DNA of 64,000 bases from Acidobacteriaceae bacterium (GCA_030038435.1 JASHOY010000377.1:1-64000); one strand, 5' to 3'. Shown: positions 10,813 through 21,397, counted from the stretch's first letter. Notes: generated from the sequence alone by a model not told the origin. Made by a program: numbers and translations.

Positions 10813-11408
10813 GGACCAGTTTCCCCGCTGAAGCCGGCCGTGCTTCAGTTTTCCGGCTCGGGAGGGCCTCCGTTTGTCGTGATCATGTCCCGCTTTTGCC
10901 GAAGAAACAGTTCCGGATTTACATGTGTTGACAATTCAAACCCCGCAAAATCTCCGGTCTCCAACCAACTCACCAGAACTCTTTAGTCTTCGATCCGTCT
11001 CCTTCCCTTCGGCAGCGCCGTCATGTGCCGGTGAGGAGGATGGGGCTGAAGATCAGCTCTCGCTGGTTCAGTTGTCTAACTTTGCCCTCCTTTTTCGTAT
11101 TAAGTGATAGTGGGCACTTCGCGCGGATTTCGCCGATTCACAAAGAGGCGAAGGTAGCTATCCGCTTCGCTCACCAGGAACTACGAATCAGGGCTATCCC
11201 GTCGGCCGACAACAACCAAAGATGCTGCGGTGAGTCATGCGCATAGTCATACGGAGGAATTGTTCGCCTGTGCCTCATCTTTTGCCTGTGCTCACCCATT
11301 CAGCATGCGGAGGTTCCAACGTTTTTCTTCACAAAGCATCCTTCGTTCTTGCCCAAGCTGTACTTTATGTCGATGTATAATTCCCGCCATTGCCCCGGAG
11401 GTTAGGAA

Positions 11409-12794
11409 ATGTTCAGAAGTCGTGTCCTACTCTTGATCGTCATCGCCTGGTCTGCCTTGGCGATCGCGCAACAGCCAGCCGACCAGGACTGGAGCGCACC
11501 GTATGAGGCTGCGCTCAAGTCGGAGTTCACGTTGACACAACTGACCCCCGATGGTCTCTCAGTTGCCACCCCTGGTACGTCGGTCATCCTGGAACAGGAC
11601 GGTTTTGTGCTTTGGGCGCAAGTCCGAAAGCGCTGGTTTATTCAAACCAACACATACTCCCGCGGCGCCATTAATCCGGGACAGTCTCCGGAAGTGCTGA
11701 CCCGCTGGGAGCAAATGGGACAGGCGCGAAGTTTCAGGGCGGGGGAAACGCTTTGGCTGACCGACATCACCTTCGACCGTAACGGCAAAGGGGTGACGCT
11801 TCAATTCCTCAGCGAGCCGTACCACGGCGTACGCTATGTTGGAAAGCTTAAGTTCCCATTTGCGAAAGAGAGCAAACCTACTCCCAGCCAACTCTTGTCC
11901 ACGATAGTTGAGGTCCTTCAACCCCGCGAGACGCCAGTCAAAGCAGAGGGCTCAGCATCCGTTGCAAACAATGGCGGGGATGCGCCGCAAGGCGAATTCA
12001 GGTTGCTTGATCGCCCCGCCATGGATCTGCTCGAGAGCAGTAGTGTCGGGGCCCATCTCGAACTCCTGTGGATGCGTCAGGATCCCTCTCTCTTCGAGAA
12101 AGATAAGACGGCTTTGCAAAAATTCATTGAAATCAATAACTGCGGGTATGCGCCTAACGAGCCAGACCTGAGAACAGCTGTGCGGCGGGCGCTAAGTGAC
12201 GAGTTTCAATCCGCTTCAATCCTCGATCTCTACAAATCGAAGGCGCCGGTGGTTCTTAATCTTGTTTCTGACAAGCTTATTGTCAGGATGAGAGGGTACC
12301 CCACGGGAGGTGGAAGAGGAAACAACTTCCTCCTGGGGCGGTACGATATGACGGCAAAGGCCTTTCCCTTCGTGGACGGTAACGGCACGACGGTACCGTC
12401 TGTCAGCCTATCCTATGCGTTCCTCAATCCGTTCGGAAACTGCGGAAATCTGTTCAACGTTCATTATAAAATCGTGTTTCCTCCGGTCGTCTTTAACCAG
12501 CTCCGCATGGATGAGGATGCCGCCAGGGCGTATGTTGAGGGCCTGGCAGGAGGTGCGCAACGTGATGTGATCGTGACTCTGGAAGTCCAAATCCTCCCGG
12601 GGGCTCCGAAGGTGGAGACACCGCTCCGCCCACAGGAATCCATCGAGCAAATGGGCATGAGCGAGGGAACCCCAACGTTCGATCCGCGTCCAACAGTAAC
12701 TTTCTCTGCAAAAGTAACCAAAGCAACGGCCACCTCAGCGCCGACTCCTCCCTATGAGACACAGGGGCGGTTTCTTAGCGTTCTTTATCCCTGA
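11409..12794 (+). CDS. Secreted hypothetical protein
   Basis: 461 aa ORF with signal peptide MFRSRVLLLIVIAWSALAIAQQ; no family recognised. Confidence 0.7.
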   Translation: MFRSRVLLLIVIAWSALAIAQQPADQDWSAPYEAALKSEFTLTQLTPDGLSVATPGTSVILEQDGFVLWAQVRKRWFIQTNTYSRGAINPGQSPEVLTRWEQMGQARSFRAGETLWLTDITFDRNGKGVTLQFLSEPYHGVRYVGKLKFPFAKESKPTPSQLLSTIVEVLQPRETPVKAEGSASVANNGGDAPQGEFRLLDRPAMDLLESSSVGAHLELLWMRQDPSLFEKDKTALQKFIEINNCGYAPNEPDLRTAVRRALSDEFQSASILDLYKSKAPVVLNLVSDKLIVRMRGYPTGGGRGNNFLLGRYDMTAKAFPFVDGNGTTVPSVSLSYAFLNPFGNCGNLFNVHYKIVFPPVVFNQLRMDEDAARAYVEGLAGGAQRDVIVTLEVQILPGAPKVETPLRPQESIEQMGMSEGTPTFDPRPTVTFSAKVTKATATSAPTPPYETQGRFLSVLYP

Positions 12795-12823
12795 AGTCAT
12801 ACATTTCCGTCAATTAGCTGGAC

Positions 12824-12992
12824 GGGTGGCCCACCCTTTCCAAAGCAATCGACTGGTTGCACCATCCTTCCGCAGTCGCATCGCGGAAGGGTGGGAGAAC
12901 ACATCGCTGCAATCGGGATCCGTCCTTCCCAACGCAAATCGATCCAGAAATGATTCTCGCTTGATGCCTGATCGCCGGGTGGCCCACCCTTG
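12824..12992. repeat. Dispersed intergenic repeat, copy B, bounded by GGGTGGCCCACCCTT at both ends
   Basis: Near-palindromic GGGTGGCCCACCC at 12824 and again at 12978; internal homology to copy A. Confidence 0.7.
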
Positions 12993-13202
12993 AATTATGC
13001 CTGTCTCGGTTACTTCTGACTGGCGCCGGCAAACGCGCTGTCAACCCCTTCCGGGCCAAAAAATTTGTAAGCGCCTGAAAACAAGACCAAAATCCCATCG
13101 GCACTTTTGCCGATTCATTCGTGGGTTTCACTATCCTTAAACCGTGCTCCTCGAAACGCCTCCCACGGTATCTTCCAAGTCCCGAAGTGCGGAGTATAAA
13201 TA

Positions 13203-13330
13203 TCATGTTTTCAAACACTTGTAGAACTATGCGCTATAAGGCACTTAGTTTCATGCACTTGCAAAATGACGTCTTTGCAAGTTGCCTTTTTTCATACACT
13301 TGTGATTTTCCCTGGAGGAGGGGGCATGTC
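13203..13330 (+). repeat. Iterated TTTTCATACACTTG motif array, locus 1 (3 units)
   Basis: ttttcaaacacttgtag / tttcatgcacttgcaaaat / ttttcatacacttgtgattttcc between the secreted CDS and the ppc 3' end. Confidence 0.65.
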
Positions 13331-13400
13331 ACTCGCGCCTTCAATGTTCGCGCAAATTTGTCGCCTGAATGCTGCAGCGCAGCAAAGACTCGGCCGGCGT

Positions 13401-16328
13401 TTACCCCGTGTTCCTCAACCCCGCCGCAATGCCGCTGATCGTGGCCGCAATTGCCCGGTTCACTTCGGGCGTGTTCTCGCCCGCGCGCTTGCGCCGCAGC
13501 ATATCCACCTGGATCAAATGCATCGGGTCCACATACGGATTCCTGAGCCGGATCGAGTGCGCCAGCACCTGGTTGTTCTCCAGCAGCTCCTTTTGCCGCG
13601 TAATCTCCAGCACCGCCCTCACGCTGCGGTGAAATTCCCCTTCAAACATGTCGTAAACCCGTTCACGCAGCTTCTCGTCTTCCACCAGTGTCGAGTAGAG
13701 GCGCGCCGTGGCCAGGTCCGCCTTGCCCAGCGCCATCTCCACGTTGCGCAGCAAATCGATGAACAGCGGAAACTCCTGGGCCATGGACTGCAGCAATTCC
13801 AACGCGTGCGGTTTGGACAAAAATTGGTCGATGGCGTAGCCCACGCCAAACCACGCCGGCACCAGCAGCCGCGACTGCGTCCAGCCGAAGACCCATGGAA
13901 TCGCCCGCAGATCGCTCAGCTTCGGAGATGCATTTCGCCGCGCCGGCCGCGAACCAATCTTGGCGTTCTCCAGTTCGCCCACCGGCGTGGATTGTTCGAA
14001 ATACGTCACTACGCCGGGGTCGTCGAGAATATGCTTGCGGTAATAGCCGAACGCGATTTGGGAAAGCTCATCGAGCGCCGTTTCCCACTTCGGCTTCAGC
14101 ACGCCGGTAAAATGGCCCTCCGGATCGCGCGCATTGGGCCGCGCCAGCGCGTCGAGCGAGGCCGCTATCATCAACTCCAGGTTGCGCTCCGCCAGCACTT
14201 CGTCGGCATATTTGAAATTCAGCACCTCACCCTGCTCGGTGATGCGCAAATGGCCCTCGAAGGAGTCCACCGGCTGTGCGTATATGGCGCGATGCGTGGG
14301 GCCTCCGCCGCGGCCGACCGTGCCGCCGCGCCCGTGGAACAGCCTCAGCTTCACTCCCATTTCGCGCGCCACCTCGTGCAGCGCCCGATGGGCGCGGAAG
14401 ATCTCCCACGTCGAGGTCAACATGCCGCCGTCTTTATTGGAATCGGAATAACCGAGCATGACTTCCTGCCAGTTATCCCAGCTTGCCAGCAGTTTGCGAT
14501 AATCGGCGCGGCCCCATAGTTCACGGCAAACTCCGGGCGCGTTGCGCAAATCCTCGATCAACTCGAAGAGTGGCACCGGCATTAGTCCCGGATCACGATG
14601 TTGACCACCGGCCCGTCCTCCCGCTGCCGCTCGCGACCCCTCCACGCGCACACCGCTCAGGCGGGCCAGGCGTACGACGGATAGCACGTCGTCTATCGAA
14701 GACGCCCCGCTGATTACGTACTGACGAATCGCCTCAGGCGAGCAGCCGCCCTTCACTTCCGCCACCACCCGGAGCGTTTCCAGCACGGACGCGGTCTGTG
14801 CCGACAATTCCCGCGGCAGCTCCGGCGCAATGGTGTCGCTGATCGCTTCCTTCAGTGCGCTGGCCAACACCCGCCCGTGTTGTCTTATGTCCAGCGTATG
14901 CAGATTCAGCCGGAAAGTTCGCACCTGCAGAATCAGCGGATCCACCAGCGTTCGGGCAATGCGCAGACCGCGGTTGCAGGCAAGCGACGTCCGCAGCGTT
15001 TCCAGGTCATCGAGAAACTCATCCGCCGAGCAGTAAGCGGGCAGGACCTGCGCCAGCTCCTCCTGCCCCTGCGCCAGCGTATAGGGCATCACGGGCAGCT
15101 CGGATCCGTGGCGTCCCGGGTGGCGCATGGTCCGCTGGATACGCGCCTTCAAACAGATCACGAACCGCCGGTAATACTCGAACTCATATTGCTCGCCGAA
15201 AACCTGCGCTTCCGGAGTGTGCACCTGGGCCACATATGCCTTCAGTCGTTTCAGCAACTCCTCGCTGACCGGCCGCTGTTGCGCGCTCGTAGTCAGCAGA
15301 TCGATGACTTCCTGAAGTCGCCCGAGGTAGTAGATCAGCAGATGGCCGCGCGCCAATTCGATTGCGTCGTGGGTCACCTGCGGGGTTACGAAGGGATTGC
15401 CGTCGCGATCGCCGCCGATCCACGAGCCGAAGCGCAGCACCAGCGGCAACTCGTGGGGCTCGATTTCCAGGCCGTAGGTGGCACCAAGCGCCTGGGAGAT
15501 TTCGCGGTAAAGAACCGGCAGCGTCTCGAAAATCGAAACGTCATAGTAGTCGAGCCCCATCTTGATTTCGTCATAGACCGTGGGCCGGCGCGAACGCACC
15601 TCGTCGGTCTGCCACAGGCTGGTGATCTCGGCGAGCACCAGTTCTTCGAGCCGCGCAATCTCCTGCTCCGGAACCGGAATCAGGTCCAGCATGGCCAGGA
15701 ACTCGCCGATGCGCCGCCGCTTGAACATCACGCTGCGCCGCGCGGCTTCTGTCGGATGCGCGGTAAACACGGGCACAATGAGCACCCGGCGCAGATAATC
15801 GAGCGCCTCTTCCGCAGCGATGCCCACCCGGCGCATCTCGGCCAGGGTGCCTTGAAGCGAGCCGCGCTGACGGCCCGCGCCACCGCTCAAGCGCAACGCC
15901 ATGCGCCGCCGCTTGCGGTGATTGGTTTCCGCCAGATTGATCAGTTCAAAATAGAACGCAAAGGCTCGCGTCAGCAGCGTAGCGCGGTCGGGAGCGAGCC
16001 CCCGCACCAGTTCCAAGGCTACCTCGCCAAAACCGGCAGCCACCTCGTCTTTTCCGCGCGCTTCTGCATCACGCCGCCGGATCGTGCCCTGGCGCAGGGC
16101 CTCCACCTGCTCGAAGAGTTCCTCGCCCGCCTGCTCGCGCAGCACTTCGCCCAGCAGCATGCCCAGGGAGCGCACATCGCGCCGCAGCGGCGCTTCCTTC
16201 AACTCGCCGGATTGCGCCTCGAGTTCTGCCAGCCGTTGCGTCCAGGTTTCAGGATTCCAAAGGGGAGCCATCCTGTCTTGATTATGCACGACAGATCTCC
16301 CGTCGCCGCCTGGGGAAGCGGAAGACAC
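13401..16328 (-). CDS. ppc: Phosphoenolpyruvate carboxylase
   Basis: TAHPTEAARRSVMFKRR, LMIGYSDSNKDGG-like VMLGYSDSNKDGGMLTSTWEI, LFHGRGGTVGRGGGP; the true start may be MAPLWNPETW at about 16271. Confidence 0.95.
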   Translation of the reverse strand: MSSASPGGDGRSVVHNQDRMAPLWNPETWTQRLAELEAQSGELKEAPLRRDVRSLGMLLGEVLREQAGEELFEQVEALRQGTIRRRDAEARGKDEVAAGFGEVALELVRGLAPDRATLLTRAFAFYFELINLAETNHRKRRRMALRLSGGAGRQRGSLQGTLAEMRRVGIAAEEALDYLRRVLIVPVFTAHPTEAARRSVMFKRRRIGEFLAMLDLIPVPEQEIARLEELVLAEITSLWQTDEVRSRRPTVYDEIKMGLDYYDVSIFETLPVLYREISQALGATYGLEIEPHELPLVLRFGSWIGGDRDGNPFVTPQVTHDAIELARGHLLIYYLGRLQEVIDLLTTSAQQRPVSEELLKRLKAYVAQVHTPEAQVFGEQYEFEYYRRFVICLKARIQRTMRHPGRHGSELPVMPYTLAQGQEELAQVLPAYCSADEFLDDLETLRTSLACNRGLRIARTLVDPLILQVRTFRLNLHTLDIRQHGRVLASALKEAISDTIAPELPRELSAQTASVLETLRVVAEVKGGCSPEAIRQYVISGASSIDDVLSVVRLARLSGVRVEGSRAAAGGRAGGQHRDPGLMPVPLFELIEDLRNAPGVCRELWGRADYRKLLASWDNWQEVMLGYSDSNKDGGMLTSTWEIFRAHRALHEVAREMGVKLRLFHGRGGTVGRGGGPTHRAIYAQPVDSFEGHLRITEQGEVLNFKYADEVLAERNLELMIAASLDALARPNARDPEGHFTGVLKPKWETALDELSQIAFGYYRKHILDDPGVVTYFEQSTPVGELENAKIGSRPARRNASPKLSDLRAIPWVFGWTQSRLLVPAWFGVGYAIDQFLSKPHALELLQSMAQEFPLFIDLLRNVEMALGKADLATARLYSTLVEDEKLRERVYDMFEGEFHRSVRAVLEITRQKELLENNQVLAHSIRLRNPYVDPMHLIQVDMLRRKRAGENTPEVNRAIAATISGIAAGLRNTG

Positions 16329-16634
16329 GAATGTGGATCACGGCGCGCATTGCCGCTTCCATAGCCGCGCGGCTGGTTTCAGCCCAAAGACACAGGCCGA
16401 TTTGCATCGCGGCACGCCCGTCGCGACGGCGGGTAGTGCAATAAGTTTGGCGGACGCGTTGCTTTTGGCTTCGAGCCTCTGCGGCGAGCTAAGAACCCGC
16501 CGCTGAGCAATGCAGCGAAGGGGCTGCGGTCGCTTTGGTTACAGGCGCGGTCTTACGGCAAAACGAGTCAATGTATCCCGCAGTCACTACCCTCACGTCG
16601 ACGCGACCGTCAGCAAGCGGCGACTTGGCCGGCT

Positions 16635-18128
16635 CTAGACAGGACGGAGTAACTCCGGTTCTGCTCCTGCTGCGGCCAAAGCCAGCGACCGGGCTGCCTG
16701 ACGGCCCAGGCGGATACAGTCAGGAATGCCGATTCCGTCGTAGGCATTGCCCACAAGGTGCAGGCCGGGCAAGGTCGAAACCCGCGCTGCGATATGTTCC
16801 ATGCGCCGCTTATGGCCAACCGAGTATTGCGCCATAGCGCGGGGCCATCGCGAGACCTGGGTGCAATCCGGCTCGCCCGCCTGGCCAAAGATTCTGTCGC
16901 CGAGAATTTCCCGTAACTCACGCCGAACTATGGCAATGAGCGCTGAATCAGGTTCTCCTAACAAGGCTTCATTCTTCATGCCGCCCAGGAAAGCGCGAAA
17001 GACGGCCTTACCGGGTGGAGTACGGCCCAGAAACTTACGATGAACGAATGTGCAGGCCAGCATACTGCGGCCTTCGCTGGGGGGAACGAGGAATCCAAAG
17101 CCGTCAGGCAGCGGGCCTAAACGGGCCTCGTCGTAGATAAGATTTACCGTGATGGATGAGGAATAGGGAATGGCAGCCAGTTCGGCGCCGAGTTCCGAGT
17201 CGACCGAATTCAGCAGCGCCGCGGCGACCCAGGCCGGCGAAGCTACTACCAGCGCATCGTAAATGCGGACGAAGCCGCCAGCATCCACGCGCCAGCCGCC
17301 GGGGTCCTTTTCGATGGCGGTGACGGGCGCCGAGAGATGGATGGAGCCGGCGTCGAGGCGCGCGCTGAGAGCGTCGACCAATTGCTGCATGCCTCCGCGG
17401 AGCGCCGTAAACAGCGCCCGCGGCGCTTGTGTCGCATCGCGGCGCGAGCGGTCGGCGGGGCCCGTCGACTCAGGCGACCGTGCACGCATCTGCCGGTGCG
17501 CTGCCAGCATGCCGCGGGTCAGTGATCCATAACGGCTTTCCATCTCCACAAGACGCGGAAGCACGCTGCGGGCGCTCAGTTGTGAGGCATCGCCGCCATA
17601 AATGCCGGACAGCAGGGGATCGGCGAGGTGATCGACCGCTTCGGCGCCGTAATGTCGCTCGACCAGCGCAGCCACCGACTCATCTTCATTGGAACCCTGT
17701 CCGGCCCGGCGCGGCGGGTGAAGCAACTCCAACCCCATACGCACCTTGGTCGAGAGGCTGAAAAGCGGACTGAGTGCCGTCGGCACTAGTTTGGTTGGGA
17801 CAAGGAACATGAGGCCGTCGGGAAGCGAGACCAAACGGTTGTGGACGACGATATACGTCTTGCGCTGGGCGTCATTGGAAGGAAGCAGTTCGCTGCCCAG
17901 GCCAAGCTCACGACAAAGCTCCGCGGCAGCCGGCTTTTCTGTCAGAAAGGAATCGGGGCCGAACTCGAGCACAGCTCCATCAACGATCTGTGAAGCCAAA
18001 GACCCACCCAGACGATCGCGCGCTTCGAAGAGTGCGTATTCGAGATCGGCTCCGCCGGCGCGGGCTTTTTCCAGTTCAAAGGCGGCTGCCAGGCCCGCGA
18101 TGCCGCCTCCGATGATTGCAATACGCAT
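16635..18128 (-). CDS. hemY: Protoporphyrinogen/coproporphyrinogen oxidase (HemG/HemY type)
   Basis: MRIAIIGGGIAGLAAAFELEKA FAD motif; GADSFLTEKP-like FGPDSFLTEKPAAAELCRELGL; C-terminal GNAYDGIGIPDCIRLG. Confidence 0.9.
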   Translation of the reverse strand: MRIAIIGGGIAGLAAAFELEKARAGGADLEYALFEARDRLGGSLASQIVDGAVLEFGPDSFLTEKPAAAELCRELGLGSELLPSNDAQRKTYIVVHNRLVSLPDGLMFLVPTKLVPTALSPLFSLSTKVRMGLELLHPPRRAGQGSNEDESVAALVERHYGAEAVDHLADPLLSGIYGGDASQLSARSVLPRLVEMESRYGSLTRGMLAAHRQMRARSPESTGPADRSRRDATQAPRALFTALRGGMQQLVDALSARLDAGSIHLSAPVTAIEKDPGGWRVDAGGFVRIYDALVVASPAWVAAALLNSVDSELGAELAAIPYSSSITVNLIYDEARLGPLPDGFGFLVPPSEGRSMLACTFVHRKFLGRTPPGKAVFRAFLGGMKNEALLGEPDSALIAIVRRELREILGDRIFGQAGEPDCTQVSRWPRAMAQYSVGHKRRMEHIAARVSTLPGLHLVGNAYDGIGIPDCIRLGRQAARSLALAAAGAEPELLRPV

Positions 18129-18260
18129 TTCTTCCGATCATCCTATCCTATGAGAATTCACTCTCTGAGTACGTTGGACGTCTGGGAATTCACGCAGCCA
18201 TGGAACAGTCTGGGGGAACGCTCTTGAGAATTAGAATCGAAGCAATGGTGTTCTGTTGCA

Positions 18261-18276
18261 TGTGATCCAGGTCACC
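18261..18276. promoter_or_regulatory. CRP/FNR-type site TGTGATCCAGGTCACC upstream of cydA
   Basis: TGTGA-N6-TCACC; one mismatch to TGTGA-N6-TCACA. Confidence 0.45.
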
Positions 18277-18482
18277 AAAAGTTGTAGATCGGTGCCGATA
18301 GAGTTGAGGCCGGTGGCTTCTGGGGCGCACATCCGGGGTCACAGGACGGCTTCGCATCATCACCGGCAGGCCATAGCAGGGCACCTGTCGTTTCCGCCAG
18401 AGTGCAAGGACTCCTTTATTGGCATTGATCTTCTGGCGCGCCTATGTGCGTTCCGGCGCCCAGGCAGTCACGGGAGAGTTCG

Positions 18483-19829
18483 ATGAGCAGTGAACTTATT
18501 CACCGCCTGCAATTTGCCTTCACCGTCACCTACCATTATCTCTTTCCCCAGCTCACCATGGGGCTGGCGCTGCTGATTGTGGTGCTCAAGACGGTGGCGC
18601 TGAAAACCAACCACCAATCCTGGGACCGGGCGGCTCGCTTCTGGGGGCGCATCTTCGCCATCAATTTTGTCTTCGGCGTAGTTACAGGCATCCCCATGGA
18701 GTTTGAATTCGGGACCAACTGGGCGCGATTCTCGCAGGTTTCAGGCGGGGTCATCGGGCAGCCTCTGGCCATGGAAGGGGTATTCAGCTTCTTTCTGGAA
18801 TCGGCATTTCTCGGGCTCTTTTTATACGGCGAAAAGCGCCTTTCCCGGCTGGGGCATTGGTTCTCGTCGGTGATGGTCTTCCTGGGATCGTGGATTTCCG
18901 GGTTCTTCATCATCATGACCGACGCCTGGATGCAGCATCCGGTAGCCTATTCCATTGGACCGCGAGGGCAGTACCAGGTGACCAGCTTCTGGGGACTGCT
19001 GACGAATCCGTGGGGACTGCTGCAATATGCGCACAACATGACTGGGGCCGTGATTACGGGCGCTTTCGTGATGTCAGCGGTAGGGGCATATTATCTGCTC
19101 GAGGGCCGCCAGCGCGAGTACGGGTGCATCTTCCTGAAGGTGGGCGTGATCGCCGGTTTGATTTCCACCATAGCCATCATCTTTCCTACCGGTGACGCGG
19201 CGGGCAAATACGTGGCTCGCAATCAGCCGGTGGCGATCGCGGCGATGGAGGGCCTGTACAAGTCGGCGGCGGGTGCGCCCATTGTGATTCTGGGCCAGCC
19301 CAATGAAGAGACAGGCCAGATTGACAATCCACTGGCGGTGAACGACGTCCTCAGCTACCTCATTTATGGAACCACCAAAGCCGAGGTGAAAGGCCTCGAC
19401 CAGTTTCCGCGCGATCAGTGGCCGCAGGCGCTGGCGCTGCTTTTTTACTCCTACCACATCATGGCGGGGCTGGGGACGTGGTTCGTGCTGATCATGGCAA
19501 TCGGGGCATTTCTGCTATGGCGCAGGCAGCTCTTTCAGACGAACTGGGTTCTTTGGGCACTGCTGCTAAGCTTTCCGCTTCCCTATATCGCCAACACCGC
19601 CGGGTGGCTCACCGCTGAGCTGGGACGGCAACCTTGGCTCATCTATGGCCTGATGCGCACCAGCGCGGGATACTCGAACCTTGTCTCGGCCGGCAATGGA
19701 CTGTTTACGTTGTTGGGCTTCATGGGACTTTACGCGCTGCTCAGCATCCTCTTCACGGTACTGATGTACCGCGAGATCAATCACGGACCTGAGGCGGCCG
19801 GTCATGGCGCCGCGGCGCACGCGGTTTAA
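18483..19829 (+). CDS. cydA: Cytochrome bd ubiquinol oxidase subunit I
   Basis: LIHRLQFAFTVTYHYLFPQLTMGLALLIVVLKT; GRQPWLIYGLMRT. Confidence 0.96.
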   Translation: MSSELIHRLQFAFTVTYHYLFPQLTMGLALLIVVLKTVALKTNHQSWDRAARFWGRIFAINFVFGVVTGIPMEFEFGTNWARFSQVSGGVIGQPLAMEGVFSFFLESAFLGLFLYGEKRLSRLGHWFSSVMVFLGSWISGFFIIMTDAWMQHPVAYSIGPRGQYQVTSFWGLLTNPWGLLQYAHNMTGAVITGAFVMSAVGAYYLLEGRQREYGCIFLKVGVIAGLISTIAIIFPTGDAAGKYVARNQPVAIAAMEGLYKSAAGAPIVILGQPNEETGQIDNPLAVNDVLSYLIYGTTKAEVKGLDQFPRDQWPQALALLFYSYHIMAGLGTWFVLIMAIGAFLLWRRQLFQTNWVLWALLLSFPLPYIANTAGWLTAELGRQPWLIYGLMRTSAGYSNLVSAGNGLFTLLGFMGLYALLSILFTVLMYREINHGPEAAGHGAAAHAV

Positions 19830-19861
19830 TCGGCATTGCGCCGCGAGAAAGGAGTTGCCCG

Positions 19862-20926
19862 GTGTTGGGGTTTATCTGGTTTTGGCTGGTTGCGGTGATG
19901 ATCGTGGCCTATGTGGTGCTCGACGGCTTCGATCTGGGCGTGGGCGTACTGCATCTGTTTCTGCCCCACAATGAAGCCGAGCGGCAAAGCATGCTGGGCA
20001 GCATCGGCCCGGTATGGGACGGCAACGAAGTGTGGCTCCTGGCCGGCGGCGGCACGCTTTATTTCGCTTTTCCGCTGCTCTATGCCTCGGCTTTCTCAGG
20101 ATTCTATCTGCCGCTCATGATGGTTCTGTGGCTGCTGGTGCTGCGCGGCGTCAGTCTGGAACTGCGCAATCATCTGGATCTGGGCGTGTGGCGGACGCTG
20201 CTGGATGGGGCATTCGGACTGGCGAGCGCCCTGCTGGCGGTCTTTTATGGTGCCGCGCTGGGGAATGTACTGCGCGGCGTGCCTATGAATGCGGATGGCT
20301 ATTTTTTTCTTCCCCTTTGGACCAACTGGCAGCCGGGCGCCAATCCCGGCATCCTGGACTGGTACACGATCATCGGGGGGCTGGTAGCCCTGGTGGCGCT
20401 CACTTTACATGGCGCTCTCTGGCTCACCGTGAAGACGTCGGGTGAACTGGAGCAGCGCGCCCGCAAGGCGGTGACACCGCTGCTGGGATTGCTCGTGGCG
20501 CTCACCGCCGTCAGCCTTTTCGCCACCATCGCGGTGCGGCCGGCCAGCCTGGACAACTATTTTCGGTATCCAGCCACATTCATTGTCCCGGTGGGCGTGG
20601 CGGCAGCCCTGGCCGGCATCTGGTTCTGGAACCGCGGCGGGCAGCCGGGGAAGGCGTTCCTCGCTTCTGCGGCATATCTTTTCCTGATGCTGGCCGGCGG
20701 CGTCTGGGGACTTTATCCCGACTTGCTGCCCGCCACCAACGGCGCAGCCAACAGCATCACCATTGACCGCGCACTCTCAGGGCCGTACACCATGGAGGTC
20801 GGCCTGGCGTGGTGGAGTGTGGGCATGGCCCTGGCGGTCGGTTACATCGTTTTTGTTTACAGCCGTTTCCGCGGCAAGTCTGATGAAAACAAAGACCCTC
20901 ATCCCGGCGTGATCGCGCCGGATTAG
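19862..20926 (+). CDS. cydB: Cytochrome bd ubiquinol oxidase subunit II
   Basis: YVVLDGFDLGVGVLH; GPVWDGNEVWLL; GTG start. Confidence 0.95.
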   Translation: MLGFIWFWLVAVMIVAYVVLDGFDLGVGVLHLFLPHNEAERQSMLGSIGPVWDGNEVWLLAGGGTLYFAFPLLYASAFSGFYLPLMMVLWLLVLRGVSLELRNHLDLGVWRTLLDGAFGLASALLAVFYGAALGNVLRGVPMNADGYFFLPLWTNWQPGANPGILDWYTIIGGLVALVALTLHGALWLTVKTSGELEQRARKAVTPLLGLLVALTAVSLFATIAVRPASLDNYFRYPATFIVPVGVAAALAGIWFWNRGGQPGKAFLASAAYLFLMLAGGVWGLYPDLLPATNGAANSITIDRALSGPYTMEVGLAWWSVGMALAVGYIVFVYSRFRGKSDENKDPHPGVIAPD

Positions 20927-20986
20927 CTGCAGGCTGGCGTCCGGCGTCCGGCTTGCGCCAACCCTGTGCGATATAGTCAAGAAGGA

Positions 20987-21397
20987 ATGGTAACTTCGCC
21001 GAACAAGCCCGGCTCCGTGGGCAAACAAACGCAACAAGGCTCGGTCTATCTCCCCCTGATCGCCGGCTGGCTGGTGCCGGGAGCAGGTCATTTTCTGCTG
21101 CGCAAGTGGTGGCGTGGAGCGCTGCTGTTTGCCTCCATCGTATGCATGTTTGCTTTGGGCATGACGATGGGCGGCAAGCTTTACACCGGCGCGCAGGACA
21201 TTCTCGATATGCTGGGCATGGTCGGCGATCTGGGCAACGGCCTGATGTTTTTTGTCTGCCACTTCCTGGGCATCGGCGCCCAGCATGTGCGCGTGACCAC
21301 CGCCGACTACGGCACCAAATTCATCGTAGTGGCCGGGCTGCTCAACGTCATCGCCGCCGTGGATGCCCATAATCTCCGCACCGGGAGGAAGTCGTGA
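20987..21397 (+). CDS. Conserved hypothetical membrane protein (DUF6677-like)
   Basis: YLPLIAGWLVPGAGHFLLRKWWRGALLF; directly downstream of cydB. Confidence 0.65.
   Translation: MVTSPNKPGSVGKQTQQGSVYLPLIAGWLVPGAGHFLLRKWWRGALLFASIVCMFALGMTMGGKLYTGAQDILDMLGMVGDLGNGLMFFVCHFLGIGAQHVRVTTADYGTKFIVVAGLLNVIAAVDAHNLRTGRKS

Noticed and set aside
10287-10931. 214 aa + ORF and overlapping 136 aa minus ORF in the cysK upstream region
   Set aside because: Run through dispersed repeat sequence; no protein-like composition or RBS
13266-14519. 417 aa and 495 aa (14877-16364) + strand ORFs opposite ppc
   Set aside because: Shadow ORFs; ppc motifs on the minus strand are unambiguous
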